Source of the DNA: Chryseosolibacter histidinae
Lineage (GTDB): Bacteria; Bacteroidota; Bacteroidia; Cytophagales; Cyclobacteriaceae
NCBI RefSeq assembly: GCF_018598225.1
Contig: NZ_JAHESF010000028.1
Location: 1-64,000, forward strand
DNA length: 64,000 nt
Direction: 5' to 3'
The position numbers and the translations under genes are program-made. Below the pieces are notes generated by a model that was not told the origin of the DNA, did no database searches, and was given only the letters and a program-made list of their open reading frames with translations. Below, piece after piece: positions 43,586 to 51,466 of this stretch. Every line of letters starts with the position of its first letter. The stretch's first letter is position 1.

Positions 43586-43789
43586 TTAATACGCCAGGTT
43601 CTTCTGCCGCTTCAGAGGCCGGTTCATTCTTCTCAATGCCCTTGTCCGGGCAGGCCTTAGCTTCTTATCAGCTTCTTCATCCTCCTCGATCTGGATCTTG
43701 GGGAACAGCAGGCGCATCAACAGATACGAGACAGAAACAAACAATCCGTACGCACAAATCAGGGCCACTACGATCTTCAGTATGTTCAT
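43586..43789 (-). CDS. Small single-pass membrane protein
   Basis: A 67-residue protein: one transmembrane helix (ILKIVVALICAYGLFVSVSYLLMRLLF), then an acidic patch (EEDEEAD) and a basic, Arg-rich tail. No known family is recognised. Length, start codon (ATG) and charge pattern make it a believable gene. The C-terminal end is strongly basic, perhaps facing the cytoplasm near nucleic acid or phospholipid. Confidence 0.6.
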   Translation of the reverse strand: MNILKIVVALICAYGLFVSVSYLLMRLLFPKIQIEEDEEADKKLRPARTRALRRMNRPLKRQKNLAY

Positions 43790-44027
43790 AACCTCAATTA
43801 TTTAAAAGCTGCTCTGTGAAGACAAAAACTAATGCCAACGGCTGGTAAAGCTTAAAAAACGCATGGTCGCTAATACACGCTGCGGCAAAAACCTCAGGAT
43901 CAGGTATAAAATTCCCCAGTTCGGCCGCTCTTAAAGGCGCTGACGGAATATTTAAAACCGGCACCGTCAAACCGCCTCCCTTGGCATTACTTTTTGATTT
44001 TTAACAGTGTACCAAATATTCATAATC

Positions 44028-44180
44028 ATGAGCGATTTACTTTATGTACTTGCCGTTATCCTCATCATCGGCTGGATCCTGGGCGCTTTCGTGTTCAGCG
44101 TCGGTGGATTGATCCACATACTCCTGGTAGTAGCGGTGGTTGCCATCTTGCTGCGATTGATCAGAGGAAGAAGTGTTTAA
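44028..44180 (+). CDS. lmo0937 family small membrane protein
   Basis: A 50-residue protein with two hydrophobic helices: LLYVLAVILIIGWILGAFVF, then GGLIHILLVVAVVAILLRLIRGR. This matches the lmo0937 family (a conserved GLIH motif between the helices and a basic RGR end). Function unknown; the genes are often seen with stress-related small proteins. ATG at 44028 is the only start. It is followed by a structured element with inverted ends. Confidence 0.85.
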   Translation: MSDLLYVLAVILIIGWILGAFVFSVGGLIHILLVVAVVAILLRLIRGRSV

Positions 44181-44194
44181 AACCAGGTAAACAA

Positions 44195-44305
44195 TAAAAA
44201 AAGGCTGTCTCAAAAACAGTACGTTCGTTGGGACAAAGCGATATACATCACGAGTGCTATCGTTGTCGCTCCATGTGACCGGCTTGTGAGACAGCTTTTT
44301 TACCG
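44195..44305. repeat. 111-base element with GCTGTCTCA inverted ends
   Basis: The ends AAAAAAGGCTGTCTCA and TGAGACAGCTTTTTT are inverted over at least nine GC-containing pairs plus the A/T runs. The interior contains a second weak pairing (GCGATA with TATCGTTGTCGC). Two readings fit: a large-loop terminator after the lmo0937 gene, or a small non-autonomous mobile element, since GGCTGTCTCA-like ends are common in insertion sequences. No target-site duplication could be shown. Confidence 0.5.
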
Positions 44306-44524
44306 TACCCCCTGGCCGTCCGCATAATTATACTATCCTGATATCGGGAAGGTTCTCTAGCTTAACGCCGGCAATCCTGCTTTTTGTATAACCCTTGATT
44401 CAACGGCACAAACGTTTTATAGAAATTATCAGCAACTCGTCTGAAACTTGCCGGCACAGTCCACAAAAGGACGTTAATGGTGTTGATTTAAGTGTTTTCA
44501 GTTGAGGGATCATGTCCTTTTTTA

Positions 44525-47038
44525 ATGGCAAACAAGAACAAGCATTCACTGAAGGCAGTAGTACGCAAGATCTTTGCGGCATTTTTACTGGTCTCCATTG
44601 CCATCGTACTGGCACTGGCCATCGCACGATTCTCTTTCCGCGAGCTGATGAGCACGGTGGATGAGCTTTCAGCACCCAATGAAAAGCTCGCCATCCTCAA
44701 CAGCGTATTCGAAGAGATCACCATGCTGGATCAGCTGCAGCGGGCAGAAGCGATCAAGAACCCGAACACGCCTTATAATATCTTCCTGGAACAATCCGCG
44801 GAGCTCAACACGATGATCGATTCATTAAAAAAGCTCCCGTGGGATACAGCACAGCTCATCCGCCTCAACGAAATGAAAGAGATCCTGTCTGAGCGCAACA
44901 AGCTCTTCTTCTCGTACCTGAAAGTAAAGGCAAACCTGCTTGATAACCGTGAATTCTCCGTACAGCTCGATACGCTTGCCGCCATCCTCCAGAATGACAA
45001 TCTCGCGATAGACACTACGTTGATCACCACGCAAAAAAAGATCACTACCACTTACCTTCGTGATACAGTATCCTTGAAAAAGGGTGACCAGCGGTCGTTC
45101 CTGAAAAAACTGTTCAGCCGAAAGAAAGAACAGCAGCCCCTGGATACGCCCAGGATCAAGGTACAGGAAGAGCTAAGCGTGAAAGTAGATACCCTGGCCG
45201 TTGCCCGGCAGAACGAGGCCCTGCTGGAGATCGAAAAGATCATGCGTGAAATGGAAAGGGAGCAGCAACAGCAGCAGAAAAAACTCCAGCGCCAGGAGCT
45301 CGAGCTCATCCATTCCAACAGCCTCTTCGTGAACCAGCTGCTCAGCATTCTTCACGAGGTGGAACGGGAGGAATTCCAGCAAATGCGCGATAATAACAGT
45401 CATGCGGTATCGGTCATGAGCCAGAGCATCAGCCGCACCAACATCCTCATGCTTTGTTTCTTCGTGGCCGCCGCCATTCTGGTTTACCTGATCTGGATAG
45501 ACATCAGCAGAAGCAATTATTACAAGGAGCAGCTGGAAAAAGCCCGCGATGAGGCGGAAGAGCTGACCAAGATAAAGCAGCGCTTCCTGGCCAACATGAG
45601 CCACGAGCTGCGCACACCCCTGCAATCGATCATCGGGTTTGCAGAACAGCTGAAACAGAAAAACACTGCCGCCGCCAAAGAAGAGGCGGAGGCCATCTAC
45701 AGCTCATCCGAGCACCTGCTCCACATCGTCAACGAAGTGCTCGATTATAGCCGGATCTCTTCGGGTAATTTCACCATGGCCCGCGAGAAATTCAAAGTGA
45801 TGGCGCTGGTCAGGGAGATCGAAGCAGCCATGCGCATCCAGGCCGATCGCAAACACCTTACCTTTCTGCTCGACCACGAGAAAGCCGCTGAATTTACCCT
45901 CACGGGCGATCCGTTCCGTTTACGTCAGATCCTTTACAACCTGATCGGCAACGCAATAAAATTCACCAACCGGGGGTTTATCAAGCTCACCGTTAACACC
46001 GTGGACGAAGGCAGCCACGTATCGTGCGCTTTTGAAGTAACCGATTCCGGTATCGGCATTGAAAAGAGTGACCTCGACAGGATCTTCAACCAGTTCGAGC
46101 AGGCCAACACGCTGATCGCTAAAAATTACGGCGGCACCGGCCTGGGACTCACCATCGTAAAATCGCTGGTAGACGTACAACACGGGCAACTGGAAGTGAC
46201 AAGCGAGCCAGGCATCGGGTCCTGCTTCCGCGTGGTGCTGCGTTTCGAAAAAGCGCCGGGTTCCCTTGTTGGTAAGACCGCAAGCGCCAGGACTGCCACC
46301 CCCCCTTCATTCAAAGGCAAGGTCATCGTTGTTGATGACGACCCGCTGATCGTCAGGTTGTGTGCCCTTATCCTCAAAAAGAACAAGATCGACTTTTCCA
46401 CTTTTAACAGCGGCCGTGATCTTCTCGACGTACCACCCGATGCGCAGGCCTCTCACATCTTCCTCGACATACGAATGCCCGACATCAATGGTGTGGACCT
46501 GTGTCATTCGCTGCGCAAGCAATATGGAAGCGCTACGAGGTTCATTGCCCTTACAGCCCACGTGCTGCCCGAAGAGCGCGAAAGCCTGCTGAAGGAAGGA
46601 TTCGATACCATACTTCCCAAGCCCTTCCATGAAAGAGAGCTGCTCGAAGTGCTGAATGTAGCTGCGGCCGGTGAAGAAGAAACTGTTGACGAGCGTCCCA
46701 ACCTTTCGCAGCTGCGGGAGATGACCCTGGGCGATGAAATGCTTTTTCAGTCAATCGTAGCCCAGTTTGTGGAAGAAACGCTGGATGACCTGGTGCGGGT
46801 CAAAGAAAAGCTCAGTGCCGGTAACGAGGCCGCCATGCGGGAGATCATTCACAAAATGTCGGGCAGGTTTGCCCAGCTCGGCATCCGCTCCTTATCAGAA
46901 AAGCTGCATGGCATTGAAAGAAAACTCGTGGCAGGCTACAGCATCGACGATCTCGCACCGGAGATCAGCCGCGCCGCCAAAAAAGCAGACGAGATGATCG
47001 TGCAGATCAGGCTCACAACGATGGAACAACTGAACTAG
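44525..47038 (+). CDS. Hybrid sensor histidine kinase with receiver and HPt domains
   Basis: An 837-residue membrane kinase: helix 1 (about 15-37), a long extracytoplasmic region with coiled-coil segments including a Gln-rich stretch near 250, helix 2 (LMLCFFVAAAILVYLIWI, about 310-330), HisKA (NMSHELRTPLQS, His near 360), HATPase with GTGLGLTIVKSLV, a receiver domain (VVDDDPLIVRL, Asp near 645 in FLDIRMPD), and a C-terminal HPt domain (IIHKMSGRF, His near 775). ATG at 44525 is preferred to GTG at 44492. It is convergent with the NtrC-type regulator, which may be its output. Confidence 0.92.
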   Translation: MANKNKHSLKAVVRKIFAAFLLVSIAIVLALAIARFSFRELMSTVDELSAPNEKLAILNSVFEEITMLDQLQRAEAIKNPNTPYNIFLEQSAELNTMIDSLKKLPWDTAQLIRLNEMKEILSERNKLFFSYLKVKANLLDNREFSVQLDTLAAILQNDNLAIDTTLITTQKKITTTYLRDTVSLKKGDQRSFLKKLFSRKKEQQPLDTPRIKVQEELSVKVDTLAVARQNEALLEIEKIMREMEREQQQQQKKLQRQELELIHSNSLFVNQLLSILHEVEREEFQQMRDNNSHAVSVMSQSISRTNILMLCFFVAAAILVYLIWIDISRSNYYKEQLEKARDEAEELTKIKQRFLANMSHELRTPLQSIIGFAEQLKQKNTAAAKEEAEAIYSSSEHLLHIVNEVLDYSRISSGNFTMAREKFKVMALVREIEAAMRIQADRKHLTFLLDHEKAAEFTLTGDPFRLRQILYNLIGNAIKFTNRGFIKLTVNTVDEGSHVSCAFEVTDSGIGIEKSDLDRIFNQFEQANTLIAKNYGGTGLGLTIVKSLVDVQHGQLEVTSEPGIGSCFRVVLRFEKAPGSLVGKTASARTATPPSFKGKVIVVDDDPLIVRLCALILKKNKIDFSTFNSGRDLLDVPPDAQASHIFLDIRMPDINGVDLCHSLRKQYGSATRFIALTAHVLPEERESLLKEGFDTILPKPFHERELLEVLNVAAAGEEETVDERPNLSQLREMTLGDEMLFQSIVAQFVEETLDDLVRVKEKLSAGNEAAMREIIHKMSGRFAQLGIRSLSEKLHGIERKLVAGYSIDDLAPEISRAAKKADEMIVQIRLTTMEQLN

Positions 47039-47180
47039 TTGCCAGTTGCCGGTTACCAGATAACCAGTTAAGGTAGTCTGAATCTCACTACCAAATTTCA
47101 AACTCGATGCTCGGATAATAAACAAGTAGCGAAATTAACACCAACCGAACCGGTAACAGGCAACTGGCAACCGGCAACTA
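47036..47180. repeat. Heptamer-array inverted repeat, TTGCCGG family
   Basis: Left arm from the TAG stop of the kinase (TAG-TTGCCAG-TTGCCGG and more, to 47070). Right arm (47149-47180) runs into the TAG stop of the NtrC-type gene from the other side. Both convergent genes thus end exactly at the arms; the loop is about 80 bases. Confidence 0.8.
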
Positions 47181-48518
47181 TTCAATGCCGTATTTCTCCA
47201 TCTTAAGATAGAGCGTCTTGCGATCGATGTTGAGGATGCGCGCGGCTTTGGATTTGTTGTAGCGAACTTCCTGTAAGGTCTTGATGATCATCTCACGCTC
47301 CTGCACTTCCTGGAGGGCCTTCAGGTCATACACGGTGCCCATCTTTTCGCGGTGCACCTGGCGTACACTTTCCAACATCTCAGGGGGAATTGTATCGAGC
47401 CTGATGGTATCTCCTTTTGACAGCAGCACAGACCTTTTCACCACGTTTTTCATTTCACGGAGATTACCGGGCCAGTCGTATTTTTCAAAAAGCTCCAGCA
47501 CCTCACGGTCGAAGTCTTTTACATTTCGTCCCAGCTCATGGTTGGCGGACTCTCTGAAATGGTCGAGGAACTCGTAAAGATCGTCACCCCGCTCTTTGAC
47601 GGAAGGCACCTTCAGCTTGAATTCGTTCACCCGGTGATAGAGATCTTCCCTGAACTCACCTTTCCTGACACTTTCGGCAAGGTCGTCGTTTGTAGCGGTG
47701 AGGATCCGCACATCAACCCTGATCTCACGGTTGCTTCCGATCGGCTGGATGATCCGTTCCTGAATAGCCCTGAGCAGCTTGACCTGCACTTCGTATGAGA
47801 GGTTGCCCACCTCATCGAGGAAGATGGTGCCTTTATGCGCCGCTTCGAACTGCCCGACTTTATCCAGCACTGCGCCGGTAAAAGCTCCTTTGACGTGGCC
47901 GAACAGCTCGCTTCCTGCAAGCTCTTTGGAGAGCGCTCCGCAGTCGACAGCCACAAATGGTGCTTTAGAGCGGGGACTCAACTGATGGATCATACGCGCC
48001 ACATTCTCCTTGCCGGTGCCGCTTTCGCCTTCAATGAGCACAGACATGTTAGTGGGCGCCACGAGCTTCACAAAATCGTACAATTGTTTTGAGAGTGGGC
48101 TGCTGCCTTCAACAAACTGGCTTTTGACCGGCGTGATGGTGACGGCTTCAGGCCTCTTTTCTTTCTTCAGGGCCTGCTGCACGATCATTAAAAGCTCGTC
48201 GGGGTTTACAGGCTTGGTGATGTATTCGAAAGCGCCGGATTTGATCGCTTTTACAGCGGTACGGATATCCGTAAAGCTGGTCATGATCACGATGGGAACC
48301 GTGAGGTTTTCCTTCTTGATCTCGAAGAGAATATCCATCCCCGTGGTGTCTGGCAGGCGGTAGTCCAGAAGCACCATATCGAAAGAACGCGACTGAAAGG
48401 TCTTCAGCCCTTCCTTTCCCTTGTTGCTGAGGGTAACCTGATGTCCGTGTTTGGTAAGAAAACCCTCCAGTATCCTTGAAAAAGTGAGGTCGTCTTCGAC
48501 GAGTAGAATGGAAGCCAT
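47178..48518 (-). CDS. NtrC-family sigma-54-dependent response regulator
   Basis: A 446-residue regulator: receiver domain (acidic VEDD, phospho-Asp52 in LLDYRLPD, Lys102), AAA+ domain (Walker A GESGTGKE at 164-171, sigma-54 contact loop GAFTGA at 211-216, Walker B TIFLDEVGN near 231-239), and a C-terminal Fis-type helix-turn-helix (NKSKAARILNIDRKTLYLKMEKYG). The intact GAFTGA loop means it should activate RpoN promoters. ATG at 48518 starts exactly at MASILLVEDD; the longer frame overlaps a terminator. Partner may be the convergent hybrid kinase. Confidence 0.95.
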   Translation of the reverse strand: MASILLVEDDLTFSRILEGFLTKHGHQVTLSNKGKEGLKTFQSRSFDMVLLDYRLPDTTGMDILFEIKKENLTVPIVIMTSFTDIRTAVKAIKSGAFEYITKPVNPDELLMIVQQALKKEKRPEAVTITPVKSQFVEGSSPLSKQLYDFVKLVAPTNMSVLIEGESGTGKENVARMIHQLSPRSKAPFVAVDCGALSKELAGSELFGHVKGAFTGAVLDKVGQFEAAHKGTIFLDEVGNLSYEVQVKLLRAIQERIIQPIGSNREIRVDVRILTATNDDLAESVRKGEFREDLYHRVNEFKLKVPSVKERGDDLYEFLDHFRESANHELGRNVKDFDREVLELFEKYDWPGNLREMKNVVKRSVLLSKGDTIRLDTIPPEMLESVRQVHREKMGTVYDLKALQEVQEREMIIKTLQEVRYNKSKAARILNIDRKTLYLKMEKYGIE

Positions 48519-48537
48519 ATCAAGGCTGAAAATAAAA

Positions 48538-48565
48538 AGAAAAGCTGGAATAAATCCAGCTTTCT
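48538..48565 (-). terminator. Terminator of the small secreted PepSY-like gene
   Basis: On the minus strand, stem AAAGCTGGA/TCCAGCTTT with loop TTTAT and a following T-rich run, between the 48614-49069 gene and the NtrC-type gene start. Confidence 0.8.
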
Positions 48566-48613
48566 CGGTAGTCAAGTTTTATTTCTAAGTGGAGGGCGAT
48601 CTGACGCAGGTGG

Positions 48614-49069
48614 TTACTTGTTGTCCTGGCCTTCAGGGCCCTGACCGTCAAGCTTTTTACCGTCTTTGTCAAACCTTACAGTTTTGGTCTGCGCACCGTT
48701 CTTCAGCTCAACCACATACATTTCCTGCGCATAGGCTCCGGTATTTCCAGTATTTCCTGATACCGACGTAGTGTCCTGCTGGCCTGAAGATGAGGAAGAG
48801 GTAGTGTCGCTTTGATTCATGTCGGAAGTGCCTTTTGATTTGTATGCGGCGTTTACGAGCCATCCCCGGTATTCCTGGCCTTCGAGTGATCTCTTGATAG
48901 CATCGGGCAGGTCACGTGAGTTGATCTTTTCCCGGTCCTGATCCTGGCCTTGCATGGTTGGGTATTGTGATTGCTGCTGGTCTCTCGATGTGGAATCCTG
49001 CTGCTGTGCATACGTCACAATACCCCCGAGTAACAGACAGAAGGCTAACATTACTTTTTTCATATTCAT
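48614..49069 (-). CDS. Secreted PepSY-like protein with Ser/Gln-rich linker
   Basis: A 151-residue exported protein with a signal peptide (VMLAFCLLLGGIVTYAQQ). Two half-motifs fit a single PepSY-like/beta-lactamase-inhibitor-like domain: LPDAIKRSLEGQEYRGWLVNAAYK and, after a Ser/Thr/Gln/Gly-rich insertion of about 35 residues, YVVELKNGAQTKTVRFDKDGKKL. The low-complexity insert lies inside the domain, which is unusual. Role unknown; such proteins are periplasmic and often stress-linked. Confidence 0.75.
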   Translation of the reverse strand: MNMKKVMLAFCLLLGGIVTYAQQQDSTSRDQQQSQYPTMQGQDQDREKINSRDLPDAIKRSLEGQEYRGWLVNAAYKSKGTSDMNQSDTTSSSSSGQQDTTSVSGNTGNTGAYAQEMYVVELKNGAQTKTVRFDKDGKKLDGQGPEGQDNK

Positions 49070-49237
49070 TTCGGTTTTAGTTGAACATCTTGTTGTTCAT
49101 CTATAGCCGAATGTTATGCCACCGCGTTGTTTTTAAAAACAATACATTGCCTCCCAGACACTTAGCAATTGGCCCCGTCATTTCCACACGCCGACCTGTT
49201 GAATCTTTCTACAAGCATGTTGAAAATCGTGCACAAA

Positions 49238-49267
49238 AACGCCGGCTTTTTTAAGCCAGCCGGCGTT
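49238..49267 (-). terminator. Terminator of the DUF6249 gene
   Basis: Ten-pair stem AACGCCGGCT/AGCCGGCGTT with a ten-base loop; on the minus strand it runs into four further Ts. Confidence 0.78.
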
Positions 49268-49319
49268 ACAACGTAATGGATATACGCATTTGATAATGTC
49301 GCTTAAGCGGTATCGCTGC

Positions 49320-49685
49320 TTACAGCGTGCGCCTGTCATTTTCCGCCTCACGCCTGATCTTTTTTTCTTCGATCAGGTAAGCCGCTCCAAGGCCGGCGCC
49401 GCCGAGTATCAGCAGCATCGAGAAGTAGCCAACTTCTTCCATGTAGAACTTAGCGTCCAGGAAATAGCCGAGCAGCAGTCCTACGCCCGCGCCGATCAGC
49501 AGCAGCGAAGCCCGCAACGCGCCTGAAGTGGTGCGTGGCTTTTTTGCGAAGTGCGCAGGGTCCAGGCCCTTATCGATCATGGCCATCCGCTCTTCATTTT
49601 CATATCTCCGCAGGTATATCACCATAACAACAATACCGATAATGCCGACGATCGGGATCATGATACCAAAAATTGCAACTTCCAT
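49320..49685 (-). CDS. DUF6249 family membrane protein
   Basis: A 121-residue protein with three hydrophobic helices: FGIMIPIVGIIGIVVMVIYL at the start, ASLLLIGAGVGLLLGYFLD and YFSMLLILGGAGLGAAYLI. The charged segment ENEERMAMIDKGLDP between helices 1 and 2 is the hallmark of DUF6249. The family is usually encoded beside an ECF sigma factor and its anti-sigma protein, as here (divergent). Its function is unknown; a role in envelope-stress sensing is only inferred. Confidence 0.88.
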   Translation of the reverse strand: MEVAIFGIMIPIVGIIGIVVMVIYLRRYENEERMAMIDKGLDPAHFAKKPRTTSGALRASLLLIGAGVGLLLGYFLDAKFYMEEVGYFSMLLILGGAGLGAAYLIEEKKIRREAENDRRTL

Positions 49686-49726
49686 AGTTTTAAAATTCGT
49701 TGATTTGCCGCTTTGACGCGGTTATT

Positions 49727-49837
49727 AGTTTCAGGTTACAAAGTTTGAAGTTTAAAGTTGGGGCTCAATAACTCAACGCTCGACGAACTTTAAACTTGAA
49801 ACTTTAAACTTCAAATCTGTAATCTGTAACTTACAAC
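49727..49837. repeat. Heptamer-array inverted repeat, TTTAAAG family
   Basis: Left arm 49727-49760 (AGTTTCA-GGTTACA-AAGTTTG words), right arm 49783-49837 (complementary AACTTTA/AACTTGA words, then AATCTGT-AATCTGT-AACTTAC). The loop is about 22 bases. It lies in the divergent spacer of the DUF6249 and sigma-factor genes, so it is upstream of both. Confidence 0.7.
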
Positions 49838-49864
49838 TACCGACTGGCGTCCAAGGCAAAAGTC

Positions 49865-50422
49865 ATGACGAACCTTTTGGATCTTGCGATAATCGACAGG
49901 GTACTGGCCGGCGAGCAAAACCTGTACGCGGAGCTTGTGAACCGGTACAAGAGCTATGCGTATACCATTGCCCTGAAGATCCTTCAAAACCGGCCTGAAG
50001 CGGAGGAGGCGGCACAGGATGCTTTTATCAAGGCTTTCCATCACCTTTCGGGCTTCAACCGCCAATCCAAGTTCTCTACATGGTTTTACAGGATCGTTTT
50101 CAACACGGCCATCAGCTATAAAAGAAAACACCGGCACCAGTTCCAGAGCATCGACACCGCGGTGATCGAATACCACCAGGAAGCTGACGTTACCCTTGAA
50201 AAGAACGACAAACAGCGATACCTGCAGCAGGCCATGGCCAAGCTGAATGAAGCCGACCGCACCGCCCTTACCTTGTTTTACATGCAGGAATTTTCACTGG
50301 AGGAGATCTCGGAGATCATGAGCATGCAGGCAAACACCGTCAAGGTACGCATCCACCGGGCGCGTCAACGGGTGGCTGATGAATTGAAGAACATTTTACA
50401 GAAAGAAGCATTAACTTTATAG
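49865..50422 (+). CDS. ECF RNA polymerase sigma factor
   Basis: A 185-residue extracytoplasmic-function sigma factor. Region 2 holds AEEAAQDAFIKAFHHLSGFNRQSKFSTWFYRIVFNTA and region 4 holds LEEISEIMSMQANTVKVRIHRARQRV, the -35-recognition helix-turn-helix. It should direct RNA polymerase to a small regulon, probably including its own operon. The next gene, six bases downstream, looks like its membrane anti-sigma factor. Confidence 0.93.
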   Translation: MTNLLDLAIIDRVLAGEQNLYAELVNRYKSYAYTIALKILQNRPEAEEAAQDAFIKAFHHLSGFNRQSKFSTWFYRIVFNTAISYKRKHRHQFQSIDTAVIEYHQEADVTLEKNDKQRYLQQAMAKLNEADRTALTLFYMQEFSLEEISEIMSMQANTVKVRIHRARQRVADELKNILQKEALTL

Positions 50423-50427
50423 GCGCT

Positions 50428-50949
50428 ATGAAGAAGTTATCACAGCACATCGAAGAGACCCTGTCAGACTACCTGGATGGCGTGCTGGAGCCAACCCGGC
50501 GGGAAGCGTTTGAGCAGCTGCTCCGGCAGGACATAGAGCTGCAGAAACGTCTTGAAGCACTGCAGGCTGCCGACAGCTTATTGAAACAATCCACTACGGA
50601 ACAGCCCTCCAAAAATTTTACGAGCACCGTCATGAGCCGGCTGGATCAGTATCCGCTGCGGTCAGGATTATCCATCCGCAATGGCATTCTGCTGCTGGTG
50701 GGTGTCGTTGTGGTAATGACCACGGCCGTAATATTGCTGGCGGCAGGCGCTTTCAACGACACAGCCACCCTTGATCTCAACAGCCTCACGGTTACGCAAC
50801 GGTACATTCGTCAAACGCTTCCCAGCATTGCGATCGATGGCAAGCTCATGGTCAACATCATCGTGCTGCTGAACCTCGCCCTGGCCTTTGTGGTGCTTGA
50901 CAGGGCAGTGTTGAAGCCCTGGTTTCAGAGAAGAATGGGGACCAATTGA
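50428..50949 (+). CDS. Putative anti-sigma factor, membrane-bound
   Basis: A 173-residue protein. The cytoplasmic N-terminal part (SDYLDGVLEPTRREAFEQLLRQDIELQKRLEALQ by segments) resembles anti-sigma domains, but lacks the HxxxCxxC zinc motif. Two transmembrane helices follow (about 85-108 and 143-165). It begins six bases after the ECF sigma gene. Binding and release of the sigma factor is inferred from position and layout. The stop TGA lies within TTGACAG heptamers. Confidence 0.78.
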   Translation: MKKLSQHIEETLSDYLDGVLEPTRREAFEQLLRQDIELQKRLEALQAADSLLKQSTTEQPSKNFTSTVMSRLDQYPLRSGLSIRNGILLLVGVVVVMTTAVILLAAGAFNDTATLDLNSLTVTQRYIRQTLPSIAIDGKLMVNIIVLLNLALAFVVLDRAVLKPWFQRRMGTN

Positions 50950-51063
50950 CAGTTGACAAATCCCGATAGTCATCGGGAACAATTGACAACCAGGGCTGAG
51001 CAGCCCATCACGTTTTGTCCCACCTCAAACTTTGTCAATTGTTCGTTTGTCAATTGTCAACTT
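50943..51063. repeat. Heptamer-array inverted repeat, TTGACAA family, with inner palindrome
   Basis: Left arm 50943-50992 (TTGACAG-TTGACAA words interrupted by the palindrome TCCCGATAGTCATCGGGA, then further TTGACAA). Right arm 51033-51063 (complementary TTGTCAA words). The same kind of interruption occurs at 10553-10567. Confidence 0.7.
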
Positions 51064-51098
51064 CTATCTCGAAGCACCAATTGGGATCGAAGTTCTAC

Positions 51099-51386
51099 CT
51101 ACTGCCCGGGCTGCTCTTTCACTTCCGGACACTCGATCTTCCAATCTTTCTGCAGCGCCAGCTGTCCTTCTTTCGCCTGCTGAATGATCTCGTTCTTCTT
51201 TTTGGTGTTCTTGCAGCCGATGTCGGTGTAACGATATTTTCCACCATCCACCTTGAAATTAAAATAACAGGTATTGGAGGCTTTGTGCATCTTCATGCAG
51301 ATGAACTCTACATTGTCTCCCTGCACAGGGGTGAAACCGCTCATGGCAACCACGGCCAGGAGCATTAAACGGGTAAAAATTTTCAT
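51099..51386 (-). CDS. Small exported Cys-containing protein
   Basis: A 95-residue protein with a signal peptide (IFTRLMLLAVVAMSGFTPVQG) and three or four mature Cys (FICMKMHKASNTCYFNF, IGCKNTKKKN, IECPEV), which could form disulfides in the periplasm. No family recognised. ATG at 51386 is preferred over a TTG/GTG-type start upstream. It lies between the anti-sigma gene and ahcY. Confidence 0.65.
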   Translation of the reverse strand: MKIFTRLMLLAVVAMSGFTPVQGDNVEFICMKMHKASNTCYFNFKVDGGKYRYTDIGCKNTKKKNEIIQQAKEGQLALQKDWKIECPEVKEQPGQ

Positions 51387-51417
51387 CTCAAACGATTTCT
51401 CAAAAGTTGACACATAA

Positions 51418-51452
51418 AAAAGCCCCGCGACTCCTCGAGGGGCTTTTATTAT
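51418..51452 (-). terminator. Terminator after ahcY
   Basis: Stem AAAGCCCC/GGGGCTTT around a short internal loop; on the minus strand it runs into six Ts just downstream of the ahcY stop. Confidence 0.85.
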
Positions 51453-51466
51453 TCAAAACACAATGA

